NCBI GenBank assembly: GCA_023623185.1
Contig: JAMNXV010000171.1
Span: 27,147-91,146 of the forward strand
Length of the DNA stretch: 64,000 nt
Direction: 5' to 3'
DNA from: Bacillota bacterium
GTDB taxonomy: Bacteria > Bacillota > Sulfobacillia > Symbiobacteriales > Symbiobacteriaceae
In this document: positions 15,258-24,124 of the stretch, one piece after another
Position numbering within the stretch: the stretch's first letter is position 1
How the letters are laid out: every line of letters starts with the position of its first letter
Program-made: the position numbers and the translations under genes
Notes under the pieces: model-generated
Seen by the model: only the letters and a program-made list of their open reading frames with translations
What the model was told of the DNA's origin: nothing
Databases searched by the model: none

Positions 15258-16454
15258 TTACGCCGTCTCCGCGCTGGGGTGCGGCGATGGCTCGCCCCAG
15301 GCCCGGCGGGTCCAGAGGTAGAACAGCAGGTAGACCGCCAGGGCCGAGGCGAAGGGGGCCCAGTCCTGCCACAGGTAGACCAGGCCCGCCCACGCCGGGG
15401 CGACGGTGCGCCCCAGGGCGTCAAACGCGCTCTGGATGCCCATGGTGATGCCCTGCTCCATGCGGGTGCGCCGGGAGAGGAGCGCCGTGATCAACGGGCG
15501 GATCAACGAGATCGCCAGGGTGATCAGGATCATGCCCAGGAAGACGGCGCCCAGCGAGCGGGCCACGATGAAGGCGGCCATGCCCGCCATGCCGGCGATG
15601 AGCGCCCACCGCACCGGCCGCTCATCGCCGAAGCGCCGGCTGGCCCAGTTCACCAGCAGCCCCTGAAAGAGGATGCCGGCGAGGCCCTGGACGGTGAACG
15701 CCAGCGAGGTGACCGCCTCGGAGTCGACCCCGAGCCGGTCCATCAGGAAGTAGCCGAGCATCGAGAACATGGTGGAGCCGCCGAACGTGCCGGCGAAGGC
15801 CAGCAGGAAGAGCAGCGCGTGGGGGCCGCCCAGGGCCATGCGCACGGCCTGGACGCCCGAAAAGCCCTTTTCGCGGCCCTCGCGGCGGCTGCGGTGCGGC
15901 GGCTCGGGCAGCGCCAGGAGTGCGACGATCCAGTTGAAGCCGGCCACCGCCGCCGCCACCAGAATCGCCTCCCGGTAGTTCAGACCGGCCGCGGCCAGCA
16001 TGCCGCCGGCCGTGGGGCCGCCGATGAACCCCAGGTTGATGGCCACGCCCACCAGCGCCATGCGCCCGGTCCGCTCCTCGGCGGGGGTGGTGTCGGCGAT
16101 GTACGCCTGGGCAGTGGGGATGGTGGCCGCTGACAGCACCCCGCCCAGAAAGCGGGCCCCCAGGGCCAGCCAGATGTTCTGCGCGAGCGCGATCATGCCG
16201 AAGTGCAGGGCGTTGCCCAAGAGGCCCAAAAGCAGGACGGGCCGCCGCCCGATCCGGTCGCTGAGCGTGCCCCACAGCGGCGCAAACAGGAACTGGGCCC
16301 CTGCCCACACCGTGACCAGCAGCCCCATGTGCACGGAGCTGGCGCCCAGGTCCCGCGCGAAGAAGGGCAGAATCGGGACCATGATGCCGAAGCCCAGCAT
16401 CACCTGGAACAGTGTGAACAGAAGAATGTGCTGCGCGCGCCGTCCCCCTCGCAC
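15258..16454 (-). CDS. Major facilitator superfamily transporter, probable drug exporter
   Basis: 398 residues with about twelve transmembrane helices. The MFS loop 2-3 motif is present as GTLSDRIGRRPVLLLG near 62-77. A motif-C-like GVAINLGFIGGPTAGGMLA near 138 is typical of antiporters of the DHA1 (TetA/NorA) type. The GTG start is 4 bp after GGGAGGGG on the minus strand. A small membrane protein gene lies just upstream in the same direction, 33 bp away, and could be co-transcribed. The substrate cannot be read; multidrug or metabolite export is the usual role. Confidence 0.85.
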   Translation of the reverse strand: MRGGRRAQHILLFTLFQVMLGFGIMVPILPFFARDLGASSVHMGLLVTVWAGAQFLFAPLWGTLSDRIGRRPVLLLGLLGNALHFGMIALAQNIWLALGARFLGGVLSAATIPTAQAYIADTTPAEERTGRMALVGVAINLGFIGGPTAGGMLAAAGLNYREAILVAAAVAGFNWIVALLALPEPPHRSRREGREKGFSGVQAVRMALGGPHALLFLLAFAGTFGGSTMFSMLGYFLMDRLGVDSEAVTSLAFTVQGLAGILFQGLLVNWASRRFGDERPVRWALIAGMAGMAAFIVARSLGAVFLGMILITLAISLIRPLITALLSRRTRMEQGITMGIQSAFDALGRTVAPAWAGLVYLWQDWAPFASALAVYLLFYLWTRRAWGEPSPHPSAETA

Positions 16455-16487
16455 GAAACCCCTCCCTGGAGCGCTGGCGGGCGTCCG

Positions 16488-16754
16488 TCAGCGCATCATC
16501 ATCGTCGCGATGATGGAGAAGATCATCACCACAAAAAAGAAGCCCACCACCCAGACCATGGACATACAGCCGGAGCGCAGCGCCGCGTCCTGTTCAGGCG
16601 TGCCCCGGTCGGCGTCGTCCCCCATCTCCTCCAGTTCCCGGAGCTCCCGCTCCGACCACGTCTCGATGCGCTTTCGCGGCACGCGGCGCACCACGCGGAA
16701 GCGGCGCGCCCGCTCCTGCGCGGGAGACTGCTCCCCCTTCTGATCCCTAGTCAT
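16488..16754 (-). CDS. Small C-terminally anchored membrane protein, unknown function
   Basis: 88 residues. The N-terminal 60 are highly charged and basic (RRFRVVRRVPRKR) and hydrophilic. A single hydrophobic helix at about 64-86 (MVWVVGFFFVVMIFSIIATMM) closes the protein, a tail-anchored layout. I recognise no family. It sits directly upstream of the MFS gene on the same strand and may be expressed with it. GC-rich codon use matches neighbours, so it is probably real. Confidence 0.55.
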   Translation of the reverse strand: MTRDQKGEQSPAQERARRFRVVRRVPRKRIETWSERELRELEEMGDDADRGTPEQDAALRSGCMSMVWVVGFFFVVMIFSIIATMMMR

Positions 16755-16919
16755 CTTTCTTGCTTCACCTCGCCGCTTCGTTGCGGGTACTCTTGCAGCT
16801 GTGGCCGCCCGGTCCTGCCGGAAGCGGGGGGCGGTGCCCTGCCCCTATGCTTAGGACGAGGAGGGTGCGACGGCAGGTTCGCACGCGGCGTCGGCGCACC
16901 TGCGGCCGACGGGAAGTCG

Positions 16920-16956
16920 AACGCCCCGGACCCGGGTTGCCGGGTGCCGGGGCGTT
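16920..16956 (-). terminator. Probable terminator of the 16977-17867 gene
   Basis: On the minus strand AACGCCCCGG, C, ACCCGG, CAA, CCGGGT, C, CGGGGCGTT forms a long stem starting 20 bp after the stop codon. The following T-content is modest (CGACTTCCC). Confidence 0.55.
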
Positions 16957-16976
16957 GTGGTCGGGGCAGCTCCGCC

Positions 16977-17867
16977 TCAGCGGGACGGGGCCATCGGGGG
17001 ACGGTACAGGTCGGTGGGATCGAACCGCAGCACGGGGCCATAGACCATGGCGGGGCTCGGGTTCGTGACCGGGCCGGTCCCGGTGCCGACGAACGCGGCG
17101 ATGGTGACGCTGGGGCCGGCGAAGTCCGAGACGGCGGCCAGCGGCCGGGTGACCAGGTAGCCCTCCCCACGGGGCAGCGGGGTCACCTCGCTGGCCAGGA
17201 AGCCGAACGGCCTGTCCGGCACCACCTCGAACAGCGCCCAGCTCAGCTTGAAGCCCTCGCTGGCAGCGGCGTCGCGCACCCGCCGGGCTGCGGCGGTGAG
17301 CCAGCGGGTCAGCTCGTCCTCGTAGTCCTGCGCCGCGGTGAGCCAGTTGTTGTACTCGGCGATCTTGATGATGCCCACCAGCATGGTGTCGTAGTTGATG
17401 TCGCGGGCCAGCTGATAGTCCACGTGAAACCACTCGCGCCCGCCGGCCGTGAACGTGTTGAACTCGCTCGCCAGCACCGTGCGGGCCTCGACCAGGGTCC
17501 TGACCTCCGCCACCGCCGGGCCGGCCGCTGAAGGGGCGGGCACCGTGTAGGTGGCGTCGTCCACCGGAGGCGGCAGCAGGACCGCGGTTTCGGCGGCGGT
17601 TGACGCGTCCGGATCGGACGGGTCGCCCGGGCCCGGACCCTGCCAGGGGGACGGCGGCGACGGGGCGTCGGCGGGCGCCGAGGGCTCCTGCTCCGGTGGG
17701 GCGGGGACCACGATCTCCTCAGCGGGGGCGGCCCACGGCCCGTAGGCGGAGGCAGCGACCCCGACGACCAGCCCCAGCGCCAGCGCGGCCGGCGCGAAGG
17801 CCCACACCGCCCACCGAGGCAGGCTCCGGGGCGCGGGCGGTTCGGGGCGATGAGCGTGCTGGTACAA
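16977..17867 (-). CDS. Single-pass membrane protein with a proline-rich linker, unknown function
   Basis: 296 residues from a TTG start at 17867 placed about 7 bp after GGAGGG. A short cytoplasmic N-terminus precedes one hydrophobic segment at about 20-42 (VWAFAPAALALGLVVGVAA). A Pro/Ala/Asp-rich linker runs to about residue 100. The folded outer domain follows, with EWFHVDYQLARDINYDTMLVG-like sequence and a series of beta-strand-like stretches. I do not recognise the outer domain. A location outside the membrane is inferred from topology. It is divergent from the O-antigen-ligase-like gene, from which 65 bp separate it. Confidence 0.6.
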   Translation of the reverse strand: MYQHAHRPEPPAPRSLPRWAVWAFAPAALALGLVVGVAASAYGPWAAPAEEIVVPAPPEQEPSAPADAPSPPSPWQGPGPGDPSDPDASTAAETAVLLPPPVDDATYTVPAPSAAGPAVAEVRTLVEARTVLASEFNTFTAGGREWFHVDYQLARDINYDTMLVGIIKIAEYNNWLTAAQDYEDELTRWLTAAARRVRDAAASEGFKLSWALFEVVPDRPFGFLASEVTPLPRGEGYLVTRPLAAVSDFAGPSVTIAAFVGTGTGPVTNPSPAMVYGPVLRFDPTDLYRPPMAPSR

Positions 17868-17932
17868 AACCGCTCCCTCCGTTTCTTGTAGAGCCGTAGG
17901 CGTTGCGGGCCGCCGCGGCGAATGGAGAATGC

Positions 17933-19888
17933 ATGGTGAGAAGAGACGTTCTTGGGTTGGTCGTTCTGATCGGCCTGGGGGCGGGCGCGTTCTGGGACGG
18001 CCTCTACGCCCCCGGCCAGCAGATGCTGGCCGCGGCCCTGGCTGCGCTGTTCGCCCTGGCTGCCCCGGCCGTCGCGCTGGAGCGGACCGAGTGGGCGGCC
18101 CTGCTGCTGATGCTGGCCGGGGCCGCCGGCAGCCTCGCGCGCCCGGCGGCCGCCGGGGCCGCGGCGCACGGGCCCGTCGTGGCCCTGGGCTGGATCCTCG
18201 CGCTGGTGGCCGGCCGGGCCTGCCGGATGCGCCGGCCCGGTGAAGCCGAGGCGGCGCTCAGCCGCTTCTGGGCGGTGACAGGCGCCCTCATGGCTTTCGG
18301 CGGCCTGCTGCTCATCTCCTTCACCCCGCCGCACCACTCGGGCCGGCTGGCCTCGTTCCTGGGATATCCCATCGCCGTGGGCATGCTGGGGCTGCTGGGG
18401 CTGGCCGGATCGCTGCCCGATCTGGCCGCCGGCCGCACCTGGGCCGCGGCGCTTGCCCTGGGATGTGGCCTGGGGCTGCTGCTTTCGGGGTCCCGGGGAG
18501 TCTGGCTGGCCGCGCTGCTGCTGGCCGCCTTCCTCTGGTGGGCGGCCCGGCCGCTTGTGCTCGCCTCGCTGCCCCGGACCGGACGGGTGCTTGGCGCGGC
18601 GCTGGCGGCAACGGTCTGGGCGGTCCCGGCGGTGGAGGCGCACGACGCAGTCCGATTGTGGCTCGTGGTTCTGCCCGCCCTATTGACGGTCCTTGTGAGC
18701 GAACAGTTTCAACATGTGCGGGCCGTGCGCCGGGGATTCGCGGTGGCCGTTGCGGCGGCCCTGCTGACCGCCCCCGGCTGGGGCTGGCTCTGGGGCCGCG
18801 CCTCCACCGTGCCGCTGACCGACACGTCGTCGGCCGAGCGGATGGCGTTTCTGCGGGACGGCCTCTCGCTGGCCGCGGACCTGCCCTGGGGCGCGGGCTA
18901 CCGGGCGTGGGCGGCCCTGCACCTGCAGGCGGCCAGCTACGGTTACTACTCGGCCGAGGTCCACTCGGCCCTGCTGGACATCGCACTCTCTTTCGGCTGG
19001 GCCGGCGCGGCGGGCTTTGCGCTGCTCGCGGCGCGCTTTCTCCTGGGACTGCGCTTCGCCCGGCGCTGGAGCTGGGCGCAAACCGCTCTGCACGGGGGCC
19101 TGGGGGCGCTGGTCGTACACGCGCTGGTGGACTGGGATCTGAGCTACGCCCTCTTTGCCTTCCCGCTGTGGTTCGGCTTCGGTCTTGCGGGCGATCCGTC
19201 CGGGGGGACGGGACTGCAGGGCATCCCGCCGGGCCAGGCAGGCCAACCGTCCGGTGGGCAGCGGGCGCAACCCCGGCTTCCCTGGCCCCGGGCGCTGACC
19301 GTGTTTCTGGCGGGCATTGTCCTGGCCGGGGCGGTCCTGCTGGGGACCGGCGACGGGCTGACGGAGCTGGCTGCCCGCAGCCTCCGGCAGGGGGCGCCGG
19401 GGGCGGCCCTTCGGCACGCGGGCGCGGCCGCTGCCCTCACGCCGTGGAATGACGCGGCTCACGCCTGGCGGGGAGCGGCCCTCTCGCAGCTGGGCCGGGG
19501 CCACGAGGCGCTCGCCGCGCTGGCACGGGCCCGTGAGCTCGGTCCCAACGAGCCCTGGTACGCGCAGCTGGCCGCGCTGGAGCTGGGGAAGCAGGGACGG
19601 TGGGCCGAGGCGGCCGCGGCGTGGGCCGAATACGTGCGGCTCTGGCCGTGGGAGGCGGAGGCGTACGCTGAGGCGATCGCTGCTCACCTCACCTATATGG
19701 ACGCGGCCGAAGGGGCCGGCGATCGCGAGGCCGCGGTCCTGCTGGCCGAGAGCGGCCAGCGGCTGCTCGCGGCGATGGAGCGGCAGAAGGCCCGGGAGCC
19801 CGCCGGCGCGCCCCGGCGGGGGATGGACGTGGACCGGCCGGTCTTCGCCGAGGCCCGTGAGCGCTTTGCCGCCGTGCTGGCGCGCTGA
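17933..19888 (+). CDS. O-antigen-ligase-like polytopic membrane protein with C-terminal TPR region
   Basis: About 651 residues. Ten or more hydrophobic helices fill residues 5-420. The Wzy_C/O-antigen-ligase signature is seen as LLLSGSRGVWLAALLLAAF in the middle and VHSALLDIALSFGWAGAAGF near 345-365. The last 170 residues are soluble with tetratricopeptide-like helices (ALSQLGRGHEALAALARARELGP). Enzymes of this fold polymerise or transfer lipid-linked glycans at the outer face of the membrane. In a Gram-positive-type cell a role in surface polysaccharide or S-layer glycan transfer is plausible. No other glycan genes lie beside it. The start at 17933 could also be the adjacent GTG at 17936. 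Confidence 0.75.
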   Translation: MVRRDVLGLVVLIGLGAGAFWDGLYAPGQQMLAAALAALFALAAPAVALERTEWAALLLMLAGAAGSLARPAAAGAAAHGPVVALGWILALVAGRACRMRRPGEAEAALSRFWAVTGALMAFGGLLLISFTPPHHSGRLASFLGYPIAVGMLGLLGLAGSLPDLAAGRTWAAALALGCGLGLLLSGSRGVWLAALLLAAFLWWAARPLVLASLPRTGRVLGAALAATVWAVPAVEAHDAVRLWLVVLPALLTVLVSEQFQHVRAVRRGFAVAVAAALLTAPGWGWLWGRASTVPLTDTSSAERMAFLRDGLSLAADLPWGAGYRAWAALHLQAASYGYYSAEVHSALLDIALSFGWAGAAGFALLAARFLLGLRFARRWSWAQTALHGGLGALVVHALVDWDLSYALFAFPLWFGFGLAGDPSGGTGLQGIPPGQAGQPSGGQRAQPRLPWPRALTVFLAGIVLAGAVLLGTGDGLTELAARSLRQGAPGAALRHAGAAAALTPWNDAAHAWRGAALSQLGRGHEALAALARARELGPNEPWYAQLAALELGKQGRWAEAAAAWAEYVRLWPWEAEAYAEAIAAHLTYMDAAEGAGDREAAVLLAESGQRLLAAMERQKAREPAGAPRRGMDVDRPVFAEARERFAAVLAR

Positions 19889-19936
19889 TGCGCCGCACTG
19901 GGGCGGCGCACCGTTCTGCAGATGTTCCGTTTGAAT

Positions 19937-20050
19937 GCGGGCGGTCTGTCCGCCCCTCAGCCGTGGTGTTTGGATGCGGGGGCCTGTCCGCCCCTCAGCC
20001 GTGGTGTTTGGATGCGGGGGCCTCTGCGCACCTCAGCCGTCACGTTTGGC
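19937..20050. repeat. 38-39-bp tandem repeat, three units, running into the XRE gene 3' end
   Basis: Units 19937-19975, 19976-20013 and 20014-20050 share CGCCCCTCAGCCGTGGTGTT. The third unit contains the stop and final codons of the minus-strand XRE regulator (stop at 20033-20035). The array therefore looks like outward duplication of that gene's 3' end. Confidence 0.85.
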
Positions 20051-20725
20051 GGCGGCCGGGCCCTCTGCCGCCAGCTCGCCGTGCTGCAGGATGAGCAGGT
20101 CGATGGCCATCTCCAGCACGTCGGGCCGGATGCCGGCGGCGGCGGCCTTTTCGATGATCCGGGCGTAGGCGGCCAGGCGCGCCGGCGGGATGCTGGCCGT
20201 CAGCTGACCGACGTAGCCGGCCATGAACCAGTGGGCGGGGATGGCGGTGAGCTGCTCCAGCCGCTCGGCCATGGCCGCCACCTGGTCATCGGTCAGCGCC
20301 AGGTCGCCCGGGCCCGCCAGCCGGCGCAGCTCCTCGACGGAGAGCGAGAGCCGGTCGGCCAGGGTTTCCGGGGGGAACTCCGCGGGGTACTCGGACATCA
20401 GAAATTGGAGCACCAGGCGAAGGCGGGTGAGCGGTGAGGCGAAGTAGAGGCGGCCCCGATCTTCGGGCGGAAGCCTGCGCAGGGCCCCCTCGAACTCGCG
20501 GTGCGGGTCGCGGCCGGTGAGCAGGTACTCCACGGTGACACCGTACCCGTCCGCGATCTTGCGCAGGGTTGAGTTCAGGCTGGCGCTGGCTTGCCCGGAT
20601 TCCAGCCGGCCGATGGTCGTGTGGCTGACGCCGGTGCGGGCAGCGGCCTGACGCAGCGAGTCGCCGTGCGCCGCCCGCAGGGCGGCGATGCGCCGACCGA
20701 TCTGCCAAGGGTTGCTCTTGCTCAT
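20033..20725 (-). CDS. XRE-family transcriptional regulator
   Basis: 230 residues. An N-terminal helix-turn-helix of the Cro/CI type is clear: IGRRIAALRAAHGDSLRQAAARTGVSHTTIGRLESGQ at about 9-45. The C-terminal 160 residues are helical with no recognised ligand domain. DNA binding is predicted from the HTH; the target is unknown. It is divergently arranged from the aldo/keto reductase across a 207-bp gap with an AT-rich stretch near 20785-20820, so that gene is a natural candidate target. Its 3' end is part of a tandem repeat. Confidence 0.85.
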   Translation of the reverse strand: MSKSNPWQIGRRIAALRAAHGDSLRQAAARTGVSHTTIGRLESGQASASLNSTLRKIADGYGVTVEYLLTGRDPHREFEGALRRLPPEDRGRLYFASPLTRLRLVLQFLMSEYPAEFPPETLADRLSLSVEELRRLAGPGDLALTDDQVAAMAERLEQLTAIPAHWFMAGYVGQLTASIPPARLAAYARIIEKAAAAGIRPDVLEMAIDLLILQHGELAAEGPAAAKRDG

Positions 20726-20873
20726 ACATCACCCATCCTTCGCAACTGCTTGTCCCCCCCGGTGTGCCGCCGCGCGTTCACCCCTCTTAAACAATATTGA
20801 AGATATAAAGAGAAAAACGTCAAGCCAGGGCCGGCCAAATGCGCGTCTGATCCGGAGATTGAATAGGCCGGCT

Positions 20874-20884
20874 TGTGTTATACT
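20874..20884 (+). promoter_or_regulatory. Extended -10 promoter for the aldo/keto reductase
   Basis: TGTTATACT at 20876-20884 is an extended -10 (TGn plus TATACT). The -35 is weak (TTGAAT ending at 20864, spacing 14). The start codon lies about 50 bp downstream. Confidence 0.55.
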
Positions 20885-20932
20885 GAGCATGGCCCTGTAA
20901 ACAAATCCCACGGGAAAGGTGTGGTGCGAGCT

Positions 20933-21901
20933 ATGGAGTACCGCCGACTGGGATCGAGCGGCCTGAAGCTGAGCGAGATCTCCCTGGGCAGCTGGCTGAC
21001 CTACGGCACCCGGGTGGAGGCGGAGGCCGCCAAGGCCTGCATCCGAACAGCTTACGAGCATGGCATCAACCACTTCGACTGCGCCGTGGTCTACGGAGCA
21101 GAGCCGCACCAGGCCGAGGAGGTCGTGGGCGAGGCCCTCCGCGAATTTCCGCGTCATACCTACACCGTGACCTCCAAGGTGTTCTGGAAGGTCGGCCCTT
21201 CCACTTACGACCAGGGGCTCTCCCGCAAGCATCTCATCGAGCGGGTCGAGATGAGCCTGAAGGCGATGAAGCTGGACTATATCGACATATACTATGCACA
21301 CCGTTTCGATCCGGACACCGACCTGGAGGAGACCCTGCGGGCCTTTGACGACCTGGTGGCCCAGGGGAAGATCCTCTACTACGGCTTCTCGATGTGGTCG
21401 GCGGCCCAGATCGAGCGCGCGGCCGCCATCGTGGACAAGCGGAACCTGCGGCGTCCGGTGGTGAGCCAGCCGCTGTACAACATGCTGGACCGGAGCATCG
21501 AGAAGGAGATCATGCCGATCTGCGCCCGGGAGGGCATCGGGCAGGTCGTGTACTCCCCCCTGGCCCAGGGCGTGCTGACCGGCAAGTACAAGCCGGGCAT
21601 GCCGCTGCCTGAGGGCAGCCGGGGCGCCGATCCCGAACTCGGCAAGGGCATGCAGCGCCGCTACCTCTCGGACAATGAACTGCTGGAGCGCATCCAGCAG
21701 CTTCGACCCATCGCCGAGCGGAACGGGCTGACCATGGCGCAGCTGGCCCTGGCCTGGGTGCTGCGCCGGCCCGAGGTGACCTCGGCCCTGATCGGCGCCA
21801 GCCGCCCGGAGCAGGTGGTGGAGAACGTGAAGGCCGCCGGCGTGAAGCTGCCGGAGGAGGACCTGAAGGAGATCGACGCGCTGCTGGGGTTTGCCGAGTA
21901 G
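20933..21901 (+). CDS. Aldo/keto reductase, Kv-beta-like family
   Basis: NAD(P)H-dependent carbonyl reductase, 322 residues, TIM barrel. The catalytic tetrad is visible: Asp and Tyr in HFDCAVVYG near 45-55, Lys in TSKVFWK near 85, and His in YYAHRFD near 125. The family insertion YYGFSMWSAAQIERA and the C-terminal nucleotide-binding ALIGASRPEQVVENV identify the potassium-channel-beta/YghZ branch rather than the AKR1 type. The ATG at 20933 is chosen, with AAAGGTG about 12 bp upstream. It is divergent from the XRE regulator. Physiological substrates are probably aldehydes or methylglyoxal-like carbonyls, by analogy. Confidence 0.88.
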   Translation: MEYRRLGSSGLKLSEISLGSWLTYGTRVEAEAAKACIRTAYEHGINHFDCAVVYGAEPHQAEEVVGEALREFPRHTYTVTSKVFWKVGPSTYDQGLSRKHLIERVEMSLKAMKLDYIDIYYAHRFDPDTDLEETLRAFDDLVAQGKILYYGFSMWSAAQIERAAAIVDKRNLRRPVVSQPLYNMLDRSIEKEIMPICAREGIGQVVYSPLAQGVLTGKYKPGMPLPEGSRGADPELGKGMQRRYLSDNELLERIQQLRPIAERNGLTMAQLALAWVLRRPEVTSALIGASRPEQVVENVKAAGVKLPEEDLKEIDALLGFAE

Positions 21902-21978
21902 CGCAGTCCCGGCACGCGTCGCCCCTGCATGCGCTGCCGCTCGGGCCGTCTCTGCGCCCGGTCCGCGTACAGTCGCGG

Positions 21979-22076
21979 GCCGGGCGTTCCGCATACCGTC
22001 CACGTGCAGCTGTGGCCGGGCGTTTCGCATGCGTTTCATGTGCAGCTGCGGGCGGGCTTTCCGCATCCGGGCAGGG
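21979..22076. repeat. 36-bp tandem repeat, two full units and a partial one
   Basis: Units start at 21979 (GCCGGGCGTTCCGCAT), 22015 (GCCGGGCGTTTCGCAT) and 22051 (GGCGGGCTTTCCGCAT), each with GTGCAGCTG near the end. The array fills the gap after the aldo/keto reductase stop. Confidence 0.8.
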
Positions 22077-22140
22077 ATCGTGGGTTTCAACCCAGAAATT
22101 TCGGGGACGACACAGATTCCGTCGCAGAAGGAGGCCCCCG

Positions 22141-23358
22141 ATGGACCAGATCGACCGCGAACGACTGAAAGAAGTGCTGCAGTTCATCCGCAGCCACGTG
22201 CCCCGGGCCGTGCTGAACAGCCTGGAGGCGGAACTGGCCATCATTGAGCAATACATCGTCAATGCCAGAGCGCCCCGGATTGCCCTTGTGGGCAGGCGGG
22301 GCTCGGGCAAGTCCAGCCTGGTCAACGCCGTCTTCGGCGAGCCCCTGGCCGAGACCGGTGCGGTCCTCTCCACCACGACGGCGGGCACCTGGTACCAGTA
22401 CGAGGGGCCGAACGGGTCGCTGGAGGTGCTGGACACCCGCGGCCTGGGCGAGGGGGAACGCCCGGAGGGCGCCACCGAGGAAGACGCGGTGGCCGAGAAC
22501 CTGAAGGCGGTGCGCGACCGCTGCCCCGACGCGATCCTCTTCCTGATCAAGGCGGCCGACGTCGACGTATGGATCAACGAGGACCTGGAGCGGGTGGCCG
22601 CCCTGCGGGGGGCCATCTCCCGGCGGCACGGGTTCGAGCCGCCGGTGATCGGCGTGCTGACCCAGGTGGACCTGCTGGCCCCAGCCGACGTGGCGGAGCC
22701 TCCGTACGACGATCCGGAGAAGCAGGCCAACATCGCGCTGGCCCGGGAGAAGCTGGCGGAGCGGATGGCGCGGGCGTTGGACCGGCCGATCCGGGTCTTC
22801 GCCACCTCCGCGTACATGCGCTACCGGGACGGCGAGCTGGTGGTGGACCGCCGGTGGGGGATCGACGAGCTGGTGACCTACCTGGTGGAGACCCTGCCCG
22901 GCGAGGCGCAGCTCACCATGGGGCGGGTGGCCGGGGTCAGGCAGGCCCAGACCAAGATCGCCGCGGCCCTCATCCAGTCCACCGCCTCGGCGGCCGGCGC
23001 CCTGGCGGCGACGCCGATTCCCCTGGCAGACATGCCCATCCTCACGGGCATGCAGGTGCTGATGGTCACCGGCATCGCCTACCTGGCGGGGCGGCGGCTC
23101 TCGCGGGAGGCGGCCCTGGAGTTCATCGGCGCCCTGGGGGTGAACGTGGGCGCGGGCTTCGCCCTGCGCGAGCTGGCCCGGGGGCTCTCCAAGTGGCTGC
23201 TGCCCGGCGGCGGCTCCCTGATCTCGGCCGGCGTGGCCTACTGGGGCACCTACGCCCTCGGGCAGGCCGCGGTGGCCTACTACGTTGAGAACCAGCCGAT
23301 CGAGGCCGCCCGGAAGCTGCTGGAGCAGGGCAGGGATAAAATCTTAAGGAAGCCGTAA
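22141..23358 (+). CDS. GTPase with C-terminal DUF697-like membrane region
   Basis: 405 residues from the ATG at 22141, 7 bp after AAGGAGG. The G domain has G1 GRRGSGKSS near 52, a switch region with LSTTTAGTW, G3 DTRGLGEG near 100, and a G4 LTQVDLL near 180. After about residue 260 come two hydrophobic stretches (AALIQSTASAAGALAATPIPLADMP-like and MLMVTGIAYLAG-like), the pattern of Era-like GTPases with a DUF697 tail. Membrane association and GTP hydrolysis are predicted. The cellular role is unknown. Its 3' end carries part of a regulatory box for the following two-component system. Confidence 0.8.
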   Translation: MDQIDRERLKEVLQFIRSHVPRAVLNSLEAELAIIEQYIVNARAPRIALVGRRGSGKSSLVNAVFGEPLAETGAVLSTTTAGTWYQYEGPNGSLEVLDTRGLGEGERPEGATEEDAVAENLKAVRDRCPDAILFLIKAADVDVWINEDLERVAALRGAISRRHGFEPPVIGVLTQVDLLAPADVAEPPYDDPEKQANIALAREKLAERMARALDRPIRVFATSAYMRYRDGELVVDRRWGIDELVTYLVETLPGEAQLTMGRVAGVRQAQTKIAAALIQSTASAAGALAATPIPLADMPILTGMQVLMVTGIAYLAGRRLSREAALEFIGALGVNVGAGFALRELARGLSKWLLPGGGSLISAGVAYWGTYALGQAAVAYYVENQPIEAARKLLEQGRDKILRKP

Positions 23359-23382
23359 GATTTACGTTGCGCCCGCTGTAAG
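23343..23382 (+). promoter_or_regulatory. Direct-repeat box upstream of the response regulator
   Basis: CTTAAG at 23343-23348 and CGTAAG at 23354-23359 form hexamers with 11-bp phasing (6-N5-6). A third element, TGTAAG, is at 23377-23382. The box overlaps the end of the GTPase gene. Nineteen of the 24 bases from 23343 recur at 26041-26064. The arrangement matches OmpR-family binding sites and resembles the WalR layout. Autoregulation by the adjacent regulator is inferred. Confidence 0.65.
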
Positions 23383-23422
23383 AACCAGGCGGTAGGCTGG
23401 AGGCAGGATGGGGTGACGGTCG

Positions 23423-24124
23423 ATGGCGGATCCGCTGATTCTGGTGGTGGACGACGAGCAGGCGATTGCCGACCTGATTGAGATCCACCTGCTCGCTGAG
23501 GGCTACCGGGTGCGCAAGGCCGACAATGGCGCAGATGCCCTGCGCATCGTGGCCGAGGAGGATCCCGACCTGGTGGTGCTGGACATCATGATGCCCGGCA
23601 TGGACGGCCTGGAGGTCTGCCGGGCGATTCGGCGGGAGCGCAACGTGCCGATCCTGATGCTGAGCGCCAAGTCGGAGGACGTGGACAAGATCCTCGGCCT
23701 GAAGACCGGCGCCGACGACTACCTGACCAAGCCGTTCAACCCGCTGGAGCTGACGGCCCGGGTGAAGGCGCAGCTCAGGCGGTACCTCGCCCTGAACCCG
23801 GCGTCAGCCATGGCCAGGGAGGCGGGGGTCATCGCCGTCGGCGGCCTTCGCATTGACCAGCGGGGCCGGTCCGTTACGAAAGACGGGCGCGAGATCGCCC
23901 TCACGCCCACGGAGTACGACATCCTGGTGCTGCTGGCGTCGCACCCGGGGCGGGTCTTCAGCTCGGAGGAGATCTTCGAGCGGGTCTGGAAGGAGCGCTA
24001 CTTTCAGTCCAACAACACGGTGATGGTCCACATCCGCCGGCTCCGGGAGAAGGTCGAGGACGACCCCAGCCATCCCACCCTCATCCGGACCGTCTGGGGG
24101 GTTGGCTACAAGATTGAGAGCTAG
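23423..24124 (+). CDS. Two-component response regulator, OmpR/PhoB family
   Basis: 233 residues. The receiver domain has acidic DD at residues 10-11, the phospho-acceptor Asp54 in LVVLDIMMPGMDG, and the conserved Lys in LSAKSEDVDK near 103. The C-terminal winged helix runs from about 135 to 232 with ALTPTEYDILVLLASHPGRVFS and NTVMVHIRRLREKVEDDP, typical of OmpR/PhoB proteins. The ATG at 23423 has a weak GGATGGGGTGA site. The histidine kinase gene overlaps its end by 23 bp. Two near-identical direct-repeat boxes, upstream of this gene and before the M23 peptidase, are candidate binding sites. Confidence 0.93.
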   Translation: MADPLILVVDDEQAIADLIEIHLLAEGYRVRKADNGADALRIVAEEDPDLVVLDIMMPGMDGLEVCRAIRRERNVPILMLSAKSEDVDKILGLKTGADDYLTKPFNPLELTARVKAQLRRYLALNPASAMAREAGVIAVGGLRIDQRGRSVTKDGREIALTPTEYDILVLLASHPGRVFSSEEIFERVWKERYFQSNNTVMVHIRRLREKVEDDPSHPTLIRTVWGVGYKIES

